Assembly: GCF_900996245.1 (NCBI RefSeq)
Contig: NZ_CAAJGK010000052.1
Span: 62,001-126,000 of the forward strand
Reading direction: 5' to 3'
Source: Paraburkholderia sp. BCC1886
Lineage (GTDB): Bacteria; Pseudomonadota; Gammaproteobacteria; Burkholderiales; Burkholderiaceae
DNA length: 64,000 nt
Part shown: in pieces, positions 24,356-33,408 of the stretch
How the letters are laid out: every line of letters starts with the position of its first letter
Position numbering within the stretch: position 1 is the first letter of the stretch
The notes under the pieces: model-generated
What the model was told of the DNA's origin: nothing
The model's input: only the letters and a program-made list of their open reading frames with translations
Databases searched by the model: none
Position numbers and translations under genes: made by a program

Positions 24356-25999
24356 TCAGGCCGCCGGGCTGATCTGAACTCGCCGGGCTTCTTTTGCGTC
24401 GCTGCCGCCGGTGATGGTTTCCGGTCTCTTTAAAATAATGTGATCTTCGGCGATGCCCGCTGCTTTCAGCGCATCGCGCACGGCTTCGGCGCGGCCCTTC
24501 GCGAGCTTCGCGTTGGTGTCGGCGGAACCGGTGGCGTCGGTGAAGCCCGACAACGTGAATTTCGCGTCCGGATGCGCCTTGGCATAAGCAGCGGCCGCGT
24601 CGACCGCCGCTTGGGCGTCAGCGGGCAACGTGCTCTTGCCGGTTTCGAAGTAGACGCTGGCCGGCAACGCGGCTTGCGGTGCCGCGGCGCCTGAAGCGGC
24701 ATTCGCTGCTGTGTTGTCTGATGCTGCCGCAGGTTCCGCGCCCGACGCCGCGCTCGCCGCCGCGCTCGCCGTTGCGCCGCTCGCGACTGCACCTGTGCCC
24801 GCACCTGCACCCGCATCGGCCAGATGGTTGCCGCCTTCGGGCAGCTTGCCGTTACGGGCATCGGCCACCTGTTTGGGTTGCAGGATGTCGCCGGTGTGGT
24901 TGCCCCACGAGTTACGTTCGTACGTGATGACCGAGGCGATTTCCACGTCGTTCAGCGTCGGCGCCCACGACGGCATGGCGTTCTTGCCCTTCAGCACGAT
25001 GCTGACGTGCTCGGCAATCGCGCCATTGGCGACCTTGCTGCCGTCGAGCGCTGGAAACGCACCCGCGCCCTTGCCGGTCGGCTGGTGGCAGACCGCGCAA
25101 TTCGATGTGTAGACCTTGCCGCCGCGCTCCATCAGTTCGGCCATCGTGTAGGTCTTGTTCGGATCGTCCTGGCCGGCGGCCATTTTCTTTTTCTGCGTAT
25201 CGACCCACTTCGCATAGTCGTCGGTCGACAGCACTTCGACGACGACCGGCATGAACGCATGTTCCTTGCCGCACAACTCGGTACAGAAACCGCGGAACGT
25301 GCCGACCTTGTCGGCCTTGAACCAGGTGTCGCGCACGAAGCCCGGAATCGCGTCCTGCTTCACGCCGAACGCGGGCACGTACCACGAGTGCACGACGTCG
25401 TTCGCCGTGGTGATGATGCGGATTTTCCGGTCGACCGGGACGACCAGCGGATTGTCGACTTCCTGCAGATAGGTGGTGGAGATTGGCTGGCGGCCATCGG
25501 TTTCGGCACGCGGCGTAGCCAGGGTGGACAGGAAGTTGATGCCCTCGCCCGGGCCCTTGACGTAGTCGTAGCCCCATTTCCACTGGTAGCCGGTGACCTT
25601 GATGGTCAGGTCGGCGTTAGTGGTGTCCTTCATGGCAACGACGGTCTTGGTGGCGGGCAGCGCCATCAGCACGACGATGACGAACGGGACGATGGTCCAG
25701 ATGATTTCGACGGTCGTGCTTTCGTGGAAATGGGAAGCTTTGTGTCCTTTCGATTTGCGGTGCGCAAACATCGAATAGAACATGACTGCGAACACGCCGA
25801 CGAAGATCACCGTGCACAGGATCAGCATGAACGTGTGGAGGCTGTAGAGCTCCTCAGCGATTTTGGTCGCAGGCGGCTGGAGATTGATCTCGTTGACGGC
25901 AGGGCCGCCCGGAACATCGCCCACTGCCAGGGCTGCACCGGCGAACAGCAGACCGCTCGTCGCCAGCACGCCCATCAGGGCTCGCTTGATTGTTTTCAT
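24356..25999 (-). CDS. ctaC: Cytochrome c oxidase subunit II fused to cytochrome c and an OmpA-like domain
   Basis: A 547-residue protein. Signal peptide 1-25; two transmembrane helices (about 54-78 and 96-116); the COX2 cupredoxin domain with CuA ligands His204, Cys239, Cys243, His247 and Met250 (FCTELCGKEHAFM). A cytochrome c domain follows with CAVCH at 301-305 and a probable distal Met342. After an Ala/Ser-rich linker (about 396-445), residues 446-545 form an OmpA/MotB-like domain (YFETGKSTLPADAQAAVDAAA, GFTDATGSADTNAKLAKGRAEAV) of the kind that binds peptidoglycan. The ATG at 25999 follows AAGGA; it precedes the signal peptide directly. The peptidoglycan contact is an inference. Confidence 0.95.
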   Translation of the reverse strand: MKTIKRALMGVLATSGLLFAGAALAVGDVPGGPAVNEINLQPPATKIAEELYSLHTFMLILCTVIFVGVFAVMFYSMFAHRKSKGHKASHFHESTTVEIIWTIVPFVIVVLMALPATKTVVAMKDTTNADLTIKVTGYQWKWGYDYVKGPGEGINFLSTLATPRAETDGRQPISTTYLQEVDNPLVVPVDRKIRIITTANDVVHSWYVPAFGVKQDAIPGFVRDTWFKADKVGTFRGFCTELCGKEHAFMPVVVEVLSTDDYAKWVDTQKKKMAAGQDDPNKTYTMAELMERGGKVYTSNCAVCHQPTGKGAGAFPALDGSKVANGAIAEHVSIVLKGKNAMPSWAPTLNDVEIASVITYERNSWGNHTGDILQPKQVADARNGKLPEGGNHLADAGAGAGTGAVASGATASAAASAASGAEPAAASDNTAANAASGAAAPQAALPASVYFETGKSTLPADAQAAVDAAAAYAKAHPDAKFTLSGFTDATGSADTNAKLAKGRAEAVRDALKAAGIAEDHIILKRPETITGGSDAKEARRVQISPAA

Positions 26000-26091
26000 A
26001 GCTTCCTTACCCAAAAATTCCATACAAACCCTCGACCCCGCTGGCAGGCTGCCCCGCGCTCCCCTTGTGCCGCACGCGCGTCCTGACGCGT

Positions 26092-26565
26092 CTAGCACCG
26101 CATGAGCCACATACGCAGTTCTCCTGCGAACTGCGCGCGCCGATACTGCGCGAGATGTTGCCCGATCATGATCGTCTGACCACGCGACACCAGTCGGATC
26201 TGGTCACGCGGGGTGTCGCCCGGTTCGATCCGCACCCAGCGCGGATTGAATTCGAACTGCGTGAGCCGCTCCGCACTCACCTGTTCCACGACGAGCCGGT
26301 TCTGGAATAACCGGATACGTTCGTAATCCACAGCATGCCGCGCGTAAATGGCAAACGCGATACCGACCGCCAGCAACTCGATACCGGTGAAGGGCAACAC
26401 CAGCCAGGCGCCGACCAGAACCAGCATGAAAGCAATTGCCAACGAGAACAGTGCTAGCGAAACGTACAAACAGACGAACTGCCGGGGCGACATGGAGCAA
26501 TTGCGCTTCATCGTCCAGTCTTTGAGCACTGGTTCCGACTCTGCCAGCAGATCTGAAGCGTCCAT
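26092..26565 (-). CDS. DUF2244 membrane protein
   Basis: A 157-residue protein with the DUF2244 pattern: NCSMSPRQFVCLYVSLALFSLAIA, then two adjacent membrane helices with GAWLVLPFTGIELLAVGIAFAIYARHA, and a cytoplasmic domain with FNPRWVRIE and GEL. Proteins of this family lie just upstream of ctaC in many proteobacteria. No biochemical role is established. GGAG lies six bases before the ATG at 26565. The gene is 92 bases ahead of ctaC on the same strand. Confidence 0.88.
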   Translation of the reverse strand: MDASDLLAESEPVLKDWTMKRNCSMSPRQFVCLYVSLALFSLAIAFMLVLVGAWLVLPFTGIELLAVGIAFAIYARHAVDYERIRLFQNRLVVEQVSAERLTQFEFNPRWVRIEPGDTPRDQIRLVSRGQTIMIGQHLAQYRRAQFAGELRMWLMRC

Positions 26566-26884
26566 CGCTGTCTCCGTGCGAATCGCTGCTTTGATCAGGC
26601 TTACGGCCTTTGCTTGCGCCGTTCCGCCACTGCTTGCCCGCTCCTGCTTACTACGCCGCCACGCTACTCGTGATGCAGCCCCGTGCCTCGGGCCTGCCGC
26701 CGCGGAAATTGCGGGAACTCCGGGCGACAAACTGACGCATTATAGGCGCGATCCCAAGCATCCACAAGCAAGCCCCGATCGGCCCGCAACCCAGACGTGG
26801 CGCGCCTCCGCGCCATTTTGACGCAACTTCCGAGGCACTTTTGAAGCGGTAATTTCAGACATAACAGATGTCGTCTTTCCGGCT

Positions 26885-27850
26885 TCAACGATTCCTCGAA
26901 GAACCCCGTCCGATGTCCTCGATCCGCACGATTCCATGACCGTCCGCGGTGGTGCGCGGCACCGCTTTCCAGGCGTGGCCGTAAATCACTTCGAAGGTCA
27001 GCGCAAGCGTGCCGTCAGCGCGCCGGCGCGCTTCCAGCGCCGCCAGCAACGCGCGGTGCAGACGTCGCGCATTCGCGCCGGACGCCCCCTCGCGCTCGAA
27101 CGGATAGGCGCCCCAGCGGCGCACATCGGCCAGCAGCGACTCGGGCGATTTATAAGTAATGGTGAGCGTTTCCTGGTCCATGACCGGAATCTCGAAACCG
27201 CTCTCCACCAGCATGTCGCCGAGATCGTGCATGTCGACGAAGTCGATCACGTGCTTCTTCGCGGCAACGCCGTGCGCGGCCTCGACTTCGGCATACGCAC
27301 CGCGCAACTCCTTCAGCGAATCGGGGCCCAGCGTGCTGAACATCAGCAGACCGTTCACCTTCAGCACGCGTTGCCACTCGGGAAACACGAGGTCGGGACG
27401 CGAGTGCCAATGCAGTGCGAGGTTGGACCAGATGAATTCGAACGCGCTGCCGGCAAACGGGAGCGCCGAGAAATCGGCCTGCGCGAAACGCGGACCGCGT
27501 GCGCCGAGCGCCCGGCCGAGCGTGGCGGGCAGATAGCGCCGCCAGCTCGTGTCGCCCGCGTCGTGCTGGAGCGCGCGGCTCAGCATGCCGTGCGACAGAT
27601 CGGTGCCGAACACCGGTGCCTCGGGAAAACGCTCACGCAGAGCCGGCACGTCTTCGCCGGCGCCACAACCCGCATCGAGCACGCTGGCAGGCGTCACCTT
27701 GATGAAATCGAGCCGTTCGCGCATGCGTTGCGCGATCTCGCGCGGCAGGAACGCGACGTCGTCGAAGCGGGTCGCGCGGCGGTCGAAAATTCGCCTGAGG
27801 CGCCGTGAATCATTGGCCGGTCGGCCAGATTGAGCGGTTGTTGGGGACAT
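26885..27850 (-). CDS. BioC-like SAM-dependent methyltransferase
   Basis: A 321-residue class I methyltransferase: the SAM-binding glycine loop VLDAGCGAGED (57-67), FGTDLSHGML, ADFSALPF, and SNLALHWHSRPDLVFPEWQRVLKVNGLLMFSTLGPDSLKELR. The last segment resembles BioC, malonyl-ACP O-methyltransferase of biotin synthesis, and ends with VIYGHAWK as BioC proteins do. No bio genes are nearby, so the substrate is inferred from similarity only. The ATG at 27850 is the first with a family-like N-terminus, though no clear ribosome site is seen; it is divergent from comF. Confidence 0.82.
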   Translation of the reverse strand: MSPTTAQSGRPANDSRRLRRIFDRRATRFDDVAFLPREIAQRMRERLDFIKVTPASVLDAGCGAGEDVPALRERFPEAPVFGTDLSHGMLSRALQHDAGDTSWRRYLPATLGRALGARGPRFAQADFSALPFAGSAFEFIWSNLALHWHSRPDLVFPEWQRVLKVNGLLMFSTLGPDSLKELRGAYAEVEAAHGVAAKKHVIDFVDMHDLGDMLVESGFEIPVMDQETLTITYKSPESLLADVRRWGAYPFEREGASGANARRLHRALLAALEARRRADGTLALTFEVIYGHAWKAVPRTTADGHGIVRIEDIGRGSSRNR

Positions 27851-27934
27851 GGGTGTCGTGCTGGCGTGGAGCCCGAAGTATACTCGTTCGCCTCCGTCCA
27901 ACCATCGGGAAAGGCCTTGACGGGCGGTCACACC

Positions 27935-28747
27935 ATGCGATTTGCCACAGTTTGCGTTTCTGCCTGCGATGGGATCGCGCATCTTGCGCGGGGTCTCGCG
28001 CCGGGTCTTCCACCCACTCTTCGCCCGGCATGGCCATGCGTGCTGCATACCCTGCTGCCCAACCTGTGCGCACTCTGCGGCAATTTGTCTCGCCAGACGC
28101 TTTGCACAGCCTGCGACAGCGCGTATTGGAACGAAAGCAGACTGCGTTGCACGGTCTGCGCGTTGCCGCTTTCCAGCAGAGGGCGTCAATCGGGCGGCGC
28201 GTCCCATCGTTGTACCGACTGCCGCGCCGAGCCGCCGCCTTTCGATGCGACCTTCGCACTGGCAGATTACCGGGCGCCGCTCGATACGCTGGCAATCGGC
28301 CTGAAGTTCGGCGCGCGCTTGAGGCTAGCGCGCGATTTTGCCCAGCGTCTCGCGCGGCAAGCGGAGGACTCATGGCAACAGGCGTCCGACCGGCCCGACG
28401 TAATCGCACCGGTGCCGCTCGCCCGCCGGCGGCTCGTCGAACGCGGTTATAACCAGGCATGGCAGATTGCACGGCCGCTGGCTCGCGCGCTAACGGTGCG
28501 CAGCGATGCGCGCCTCGTGCGCCGGGTCGTCCATACCGCGCCGCAGTCGCGGCTCGATCTGGCCGCGCGCCGGTTGAACGTCGGACGCGCGTTCGAAGTC
28601 GCGCGCCCGGTTCACGGTCTGCATGTCGGCATCGTCGACGATGTGATGACCACCGGCGCCACGCTCGAAGCACTGGCGCGCACGCTCAAGGCAGCCGGCG
28701 CGCGGCGCGTGACCAATTTCGTCGCACTGCGCACACCGAAAAATTAG
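27935..28747 (+). CDS. ComF-family phosphoribosyltransferase-like protein
   Basis: A 270-residue protein with an N-terminal zinc-ribbon-like segment of paired cysteines (CALCGN, CTACD, CTVC, HRCTDC, about 45-96) and a C-terminal PRPP-binding fold (LARRRLVERGYNQAWQIARPLA; VGIVDDVMTTGATLEALA, 231-248). ComF proteins contribute to DNA uptake in naturally competent bacteria; in others the role is unclear. ComM also lies in this window, at 44.5 kb. The ATG at 27935 is chosen because upstream codons lack family features. Confidence 0.88.
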   Translation: MRFATVCVSACDGIAHLARGLAPGLPPTLRPAWPCVLHTLLPNLCALCGNLSRQTLCTACDSAYWNESRLRCTVCALPLSSRGRQSGGASHRCTDCRAEPPPFDATFALADYRAPLDTLAIGLKFGARLRLARDFAQRLARQAEDSWQQASDRPDVIAPVPLARRRLVERGYNQAWQIARPLARALTVRSDARLVRRVVHTAPQSRLDLAARRLNVGRAFEVARPVHGLHVGIVDDVMTTGATLEALARTLKAAGARRVTNFVALRTPKN

Positions 28748-28779
28748 TCCCCCTCGAAATCTCAGAACCCGAAATCACC

Positions 28780-29250
28780 ATGTTCAATGTCGTTCTCGTC
28801 GAACCGGAAATCCCGCCGAACACCGGCAATGTGATCCGCCTGTGCGCCAATACCGGCGCGCGTCTCCATCTGATCGAGCCGCTCGGCTTTCCGCTCGACG
28901 ACGCCAAACTGCGCCGCGCGGGGCTCGATTATCACGAGTACGCACAGATGAACGTGCATGCCGACTGGGCCGCGTTCGTCGCCAGGGAGTCACCCGATCC
29001 CGCCCGCATGTTCGCATTCACCACACGCGGCTCGGGGCGTTTTCACGAGCATGCGTTTCAGGACGGCGACTGGTTCGTGTTCGGCGCGGAGACCCGCGGT
29101 CTGCCCGATACCGTGCTCGACGAGTTTGCCAACGCACAACGCGTGCGCCTGCCGATGCGGCCGGGCAATCGCAGCCTGAACCTGTCGAATACGGTGGCGA
29201 TCGTGGTGTTCGAGGCGTGGCGTCAGACCGGCTTCGAAGGCGGCGCCTGA
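28780..29250 (+). CDS. trmL: tRNA (cytidine/uridine-34 2-prime-O)-methyltransferase TrmL
   Basis: A 156-residue SPOUT methyltransferase. It carries the three family motifs: PEIPPNTGNVIRLCANTG, FVFGAETRGLP and LPMRPGNRSLNLSNTVAIVVFE, which form the trefoil-knot SAM site. It methylates the wobble ribose of tRNA-Leu species. It is 32 bases after comF on the same strand. Its 3-prime end overlaps the convergent macrodomain gene by 28 bases. Confidence 0.95.
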   Translation: MFNVVLVEPEIPPNTGNVIRLCANTGARLHLIEPLGFPLDDAKLRRAGLDYHEYAQMNVHADWAAFVARESPDPARMFAFTTRGSGRFHEHAFQDGDWFVFGAETRGLPDTVLDEFANAQRVRLPMRPGNRSLNLSNTVAIVVFEAWRQTGFEGGA

Positions 29251-29771
29251 CGGCGCGTCAATTCGCTCTCGTAGAGCGCCAGCATCGCGCTATCGAAGCA
29301 GGCGAACACGACTTGCCCGAGTTGCGGTGTCCGCGGCAAGGTGTCGAGCACGGCGTCCACTGCGATCCGGACCGCTTGCGCCGCCGGAAACCGGTAGATA
29401 CCGCAACTGATCGCGGGAAACGCAATGCTCCGGCAATTCGCGTCGCTCGCGATTTCCAGTGAGCGCCGGTAGCACGACGCGAGCAGTTCAGCCTCGCCGT
29501 GCGCGCCGCCCTGCCAGATCGGGCCGACCGCGTGAATCACCTGACCGGCCGGCAACGCGTAGCCACGAGTGATCCTGGCATCGCCGGTCGCGCAGCCGCC
29601 GAGCCCTTCGCATTCGCGCAACAGCGCCTGCCCCGCCGCGCGATGAATCGCGCCATCCACCCCGCCGCCGCCCAGCAGCGAGGTATTCGCGGCATTGACG
29701 ATCGCATCCACGGCGAGCGTCGTGATGTCGACGACGCGGGCCTCCAGCGTGCAACGATTAAAAGTGAGCAT
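29223..29771 (-). CDS. Macrodomain protein (O-acetyl-ADP-ribose deacetylase, YmdB-like)
   Basis: A 182-residue single macrodomain: VDAIVNAANTSLLGGGGVDGAIHRAAG (ADP-ribose loop with the Asn-Ala-Asn and GGGGVDGAI), GYALPAGQVIHAVGP, and ISCGIYRFP. This matches the YmdB/MacroD class, which hydrolyses O-acetyl-ADP-ribose and removes mono-ADP-ribose from proteins. The ATG at 29771 follows GGGAG; the frame is open upstream to 29822. Its 3-prime end lies inside the trmL coding sequence. Confidence 0.93.
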   Translation of the reverse strand: MLTFNRCTLEARVVDITTLAVDAIVNAANTSLLGGGGVDGAIHRAAGQALLRECEGLGGCATGDARITRGYALPAGQVIHAVGPIWQGGAHGEAELLASCYRRSLEIASDANCRSIAFPAISCGIYRFPAAQAVRIAVDAVLDTLPRTPQLGQVVFACFDSAMLALYESELTRRQAPPSKPV

Positions 29772-29882
29772 GGCAGTCTCCCGAGTCGGAACGTCGATAG
29801 GACGTGGACAGCGGCGAGGCATAGCCGTTCAGCCGGTTAGCGCGACGCGCGCTGAACGGCTTCGTGACAGTTCGAACCGGAC

Positions 29883-30881
29883 CTATTCGGCTTTGGAATC
29901 GCGCCGCAGCAAGGCGCTCACGGCGTCACGCGGCGCCACGCCATCGAACAGCACGGCGCAAACCGCTTGCGTGATCGGCATGTCGATGCCATGAGCCCTT
30001 GCGATCGACAACACCGCCTGAGCACACCGCACGCCTTCGGCGACATGGCCGAGGGCGCCGAGCACTTCGTCGAGCGTGCGGCCCGCGGCGAGTTGCATGC
30101 CAACCGTCCGGTTGCGCGACAGGTCGCCGGTCGCGGTCAGAATCAGGTCGCCCAAGCCAGTCAGCCCGGTGAACGTTTCCGCGCGGCCGCCGAGCGTCAC
30201 GCCGAGCCGCGACATCTCCGCGAGACCGCGCGTAATCAGCGCCGCCCGCGCATTGAGACCGAGCCCGAGGCCGTCGGCAATGCCCGTGGCGATTGCCAGA
30301 ATGTTCTTCACCGCGCCGCCCACTTCCACGCCGACGATGTCGTCGCCGGTATAGATGCGCATCGCGTCATGATGAAACGCACTCACCGTGCGTTCGCGGC
30401 ACGTGGCGGACCGGCTCGCGATGGTCAGCGCGACCGGCAGGCCCTGCCCCACTTCGCGCGCGAAGCTCGGCCCGGACAATGTGCCGTTGCTGCGATGCGC
30501 CGGCAGCTCGGCCGCGACCACCTGATGCGGCAACAACTGCGAGTCCGCCTCGAAGCCCTTGCACAACCAGACGATGTGCGCCGGCACTTTGCCGGCCGCT
30601 CGCATGGTCTGGAACAGCGCGCGCAGACCGGCGACGGGCGTGGCGACGACGCACAGGTCGTGCTCGCCCAGCGCGTGATCGAGCGCGGTGTTCAGATCGG
30701 CTTCATAGCGAAGCGCTGCCGGCAGCACAACGCCCGCGAGATAGCGGGCGTTTTCGTGCGAAGCGCTGAGTTGGGAGACGAGCGCGGGTTGCCGCGCCCA
30801 CAACACCGTGTCGTGCCGGGTGGCCAGATGGCCGGCGAGGGCCGTGCCCCATGCGCCGGCACCGAGAACAGCGACCTTCAT
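29883..30881 (-). CDS. gpsA: Glycerol-3-phosphate dehydrogenase [NAD(P)+]
   Basis: A 332-residue enzyme making sn-glycerol-3-phosphate from dihydroxyacetone phosphate for phospholipid synthesis. It starts with the dinucleotide loop VAVLGAGAWGTALA, has ENARYLAGVVLP, the substrate-site GGAVKNILAIATGIADGLGLG with the catalytic Lys, and TFTGLTGLGDLILTATGDLSRN. It is 22 bases after secB on the same strand, a usual arrangement in this group. The ATG at 30881 begins the Rossmann strand directly. Confidence 0.96.
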   Translation of the reverse strand: MKVAVLGAGAWGTALAGHLATRHDTVLWARQPALVSQLSASHENARYLAGVVLPAALRYEADLNTALDHALGEHDLCVVATPVAGLRALFQTMRAAGKVPAHIVWLCKGFEADSQLLPHQVVAAELPAHRSNGTLSGPSFAREVGQGLPVALTIASRSATCRERTVSAFHHDAMRIYTGDDIVGVEVGGAVKNILAIATGIADGLGLGLNARAALITRGLAEMSRLGVTLGGRAETFTGLTGLGDLILTATGDLSRNRTVGMQLAAGRTLDEVLGALGHVAEGVRCAQAVLSIARAHGIDMPITQAVCAVLFDGVAPRDAVSALLRRDSKAE

Positions 30882-30903
30882 GACCGGCACCGCGTGCGAC
30901 GCG

Positions 30904-31374
30904 TCAATGCGTGACGCCGTTTTGCGCCGCTGCTTCCTGGCCGCCGATCTGCGCGAGACGTTGCTCGTACAGCGCCTGGAAGTTGATTTCGGCGAGGTGG
31001 ATCGGCGGGAAACCGGCGCGGGTGATGGCGTCGGCAATGTTGGAGCGCAGATACGGGAACAGGATGGTCGGGCAGGCAATGCCGACCAGCGGGTCGATCT
31101 GTTCGGCGGGGATGTTGCGGATGTCGAAAATGCCGGCTTGCTTGGCTTCGATCAGGAACGCGACCTTGTCCGACACCTTGGCCGTGACGGTACCGGTGAC
31201 GAGGATTTCGAACACGGTGTCGGCGAGGCGCTCGGCCTTCACATCGACTTCGACTTCGACCGACGGCATTTCCTGCTCGAGGAAAATGCCCGGCGAATTC
31301 GGCTGCTCGAGCGACATGTCCTTCAGATAGATGCGCTGGATGTTGAAGAACGGCTGATTATTCTCGTCGGACAT
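30904..31374 (-). CDS. secB: SecB protein-export chaperone
   Basis: A 156-residue acidic chaperone, the usual SecB length. It shows the core FNIQRIYLKDMSLEQPNSP, the strand VEVEVDVKAERL, LIEAKQAGIFDI, and FPYLRSNIADAITRAGFPPIHLAEINF. SecB holds preproteins unfolded and hands them to SecA. It lies between grxC and gpsA with 177 bases of non-coding sequence on the grxC side, which holds two copies of GCGCCGGCTGG but no recognised gene. Confidence 0.96.
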   Translation of the reverse strand: MSDENNQPFFNIQRIYLKDMSLEQPNSPGIFLEQEMPSVEVEVDVKAERLADTVFEILVTGTVTAKVSDKVAFLIEAKQAGIFDIRNIPAEQIDPLVGIACPTILFPYLRSNIADAITRAGFPPIHLAEINFQALYEQRLAQIGGQEAAAQNGVTH

Positions 31375-31550
31375 GATGATGTAATTCCCTGATAGCTATA
31401 TGGCGACGGCCCTTGAGCGCCAAGGTCCGCCAGATCGTTGCGGCGTGCGGCTCCCTGAAGGGTCGGCCGCGCGCCGGCTGGTTTCTTCACACGTTGCTTG
31501 ACACCTTGCTTCACGCACCTGCTGCTGCATGCGCCGGCTGGCGCGTGCGC

Positions 31551-31811
31551 TCAGGCGGCGTCGAGTAGCGGCATCAGACCGCCCGCGCGGTCGAGTGCGG
31601 ACAGGTCGTCGTACCCGCCGACATGCGTCTCGCCGATGAACACCTGCGGCACCGTACGACGACCGGTTCGGGTCATCATCTCTTCACGGCGGGCGGGGTC
31701 CTTGTCGATAAGGACTTTTTCGACGTTCTCGACGCCGCGCGACTTTAAAAGACGTTCGGCCATCTGGCAATACGGGCACACCTGGGTGCTGTACATGATG
31801 ACTTTGTTCAC
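31551..31811 (-). CDS. grxC: Glutaredoxin 3
   Basis: An 86-residue monothiol/dithiol glutaredoxin with the active site CPYC (TQVCPYCQMAERLL), the cis-Pro segment TVPQVFIGETHVGGYDDLSAL, and family-typical length. It reduces disulfides with glutathione; gshA and gshB are in this window as well. The start is a GTG at 31811 with AAGGAG seven bases upstream. It overlaps the stop codon of the rhodanese gene by 4 bases, so translation is coupled. Confidence 0.94.
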   Translation of the reverse strand: MNKVIMYSTQVCPYCQMAERLLKSRGVENVEKVLIDKDPARREEMMTRTGRRTVPQVFIGETHVGGYDDLSALDRAGGLMPLLDAA

Positions 31812-32233
31812 TTTGCGGCTCCTTGTTTCACGACCGGCATACCGGCCTTCTGCCAGGCGTCGACACCGCCCTCCAGAACATGGACTTCGGCATACCCTGC
31901 ATCCTGCACGATACGCGCTGCCTTGTTGGAGTGCTGGCCAGTCTGGCAAACCAGCAGCACCGGGTTGGTCTTGTTCTTCACGAGTTGCGCGACTTTGGCC
32001 TGCAATTCGGCGAATTCGAGGTGCCGTGACGCGGGCAAATGGCCCTTGGCGAAGTCGGCCGACGGTCGCAGGTCGATGACAGCTGCATTACGCCGGTTGA
32101 TCAGTTGGGTCGCTTCGGCGGCCGACAGGCCACCGCGGCCACGCCGGCTGATCGTCGGCCACAGCAGCAACCCACCGGAGATGAGGACGACTGCGATCAG
32201 TACAAGGTTTATGTAATCAGTGAAAAACTTCAC
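31808..32233 (-). CDS. Membrane-anchored rhodanese-like protein
   Basis: A 141-residue protein with an N-terminal transmembrane helix (LVLIAVVLISGGLLLWPTI) and a single rhodanese domain with AAVIDLRPSADFAKGHLPAS and the active-site loop VCQTGQHSNKA, Cys included. It may transfer sulfur or sense redox at the membrane. GTG at 32233 is chosen; ATG at 32281 in the same frame would give a longer N-terminus. It starts the rhodanese-grxC-secB-gpsA run. Confidence 0.88.
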   Translation of the reverse strand: MKFFTDYINLVLIAVVLISGGLLLWPTISRRGRGGLSAAEATQLINRRNAAVIDLRPSADFAKGHLPASRHLEFAELQAKVAQLVKNKTNPVLLVCQTGQHSNKAARIVQDAGYAEVHVLEGGVDAWQKAGMPVVKQGAAK

Positions 32234-32370
32234 GGAAAATCCGCCGAAAAAGAGAGAAATCGAAAAGGGCAATCCAGCCATTATAAAATAACCGTCTGAT
32301 GCGATGGCGACGCTCCTCCAAAGGACCCTCGCAACCCGCGAACGCTTCCTCACTACCGACCGGCAATCTC

Positions 32371-33117
32371 ATGTACAAACTCGTTCTCATCCGCCACGGC
32401 GAATCGACGTGGAACAAGGAAAACCGCTTCACGGGCTGGGTCGACGTCGACCTGACCGAGCAGGGCAATCGTGAAGCGCAGCAAGCGGGCGTGCTGCTGA
32501 AAGAGTCGGGCTACACGTTCGACATCGCCTACACATCGGTGCTCAAGCGCGCCATCCGCACGCTGTGGCACGTGCAGGACCAGATGGATCTGATGTATCT
32601 GCCGGTCGTGCATTCGTGGCGTCTGAACGAGCGTCATTACGGCGCGCTGTCGGGTCTGAACAAGGCGGAAACCGCCGCGAAATTCGGCGACGACCAGGTG
32701 CTGGTCTGGCGCCGCAGCTACGACACGCCGCCGCCCGCGCTCGATCCGTCGGACGAACGCACCGCCTACGCCGATCCGCGCTATGCCAAAGTGCCGCGCG
32801 AACAGTTGCCGCTCACCGAGTGCCTGAAAGACACCGTCGCGCGCGTTCTGCCCATGTGGAACGAGTCGATCACGCCGGCCATCAAGTCGGGCCGCAAAGT
32901 CGTGATCGCCGCACATGGCAACTCGATCCGCGCGCTGGTCAAATATCTGGACGGCATCTCGGACGACGACATCGTCGGCCTGAACATTCCGAACGGCGTC
33001 CCGCTCGTGTATGAACTCGACGAGAACCTGAGGCCGATCAAGCATTACTACCTCGGCGACCAGGAAGCCATCGCGAAGGCGCAAGCCGCCGTCGCGAAGC
33101 AGGGCAAAGCCGGCTAA
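32371..33117 (+). CDS. gpmA: 2,3-bisphosphoglycerate-dependent phosphoglycerate mutase
   Basis: A 248-residue glycolytic enzyme interconverting 3- and 2-phosphoglycerate. The catalytic phospho-His lies in LVLIRHGESTWN, the second active-site segment is AWRLNERHYGALSGLNK-like (SWRLNERHYGALSGLNK), and the second His is in VIAAHGNSIRALVKYL. The ATG at 32371 begins exactly at the family N-terminus. It is divergent from the rhodanese gene. Confidence 0.97.
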   Translation: MYKLVLIRHGESTWNKENRFTGWVDVDLTEQGNREAQQAGVLLKESGYTFDIAYTSVLKRAIRTLWHVQDQMDLMYLPVVHSWRLNERHYGALSGLNKAETAAKFGDDQVLVWRRSYDTPPPALDPSDERTAYADPRYAKVPREQLPLTECLKDTVARVLPMWNESITPAIKSGRKVVIAAHGNSIRALVKYLDGISDDDIVGLNIPNGVPLVYELDENLRPIKHYYLGDQEAIAKAQAAVAKQGKAG

Positions 33118-33151
33118 AAGACTGCAAACCCCAGTTCGCGAACCCGCATCA

Positions 33152-33190
33152 CGTTGCATCGGCCGGCGCCTCGTGCCGGCCGATGCAACG
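33152..33190 (+). terminator. Long perfect hairpin after gpmA
   Basis: CGTTGCATCGGCCGGC (33152-33167) pairs without mismatch with GCCGGCCGATGCAACG (33175-33190) across a 7-base loop. The 16-bp stem is followed by a C/T-rich stretch but no T-run, so it is a stem-stabilising or weak terminator. The remaining sequence to the protease gene at 33409 shows no other gene. Confidence 0.6.
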
Positions 33191-33408
33191 CTACTCCTCC
33201 CGCCTCCCTCTTCCAGGCCGCTTCGGCCGCATTCATTCTGTTACCGCACATTACTTCGCCGGATCGCCCGAATCTCACGAACCAGGCGCGCGACGTGCTG
33301 TCGAATCACGATTGCCGCGACGGGCCCTGAGTGGCCGGTCGTGCAGTTATACTTGTCCGTCCCCATCTCTATCGACGCTGCCACGCGCTTCCGACCGCAA
33401 CAGACTCT

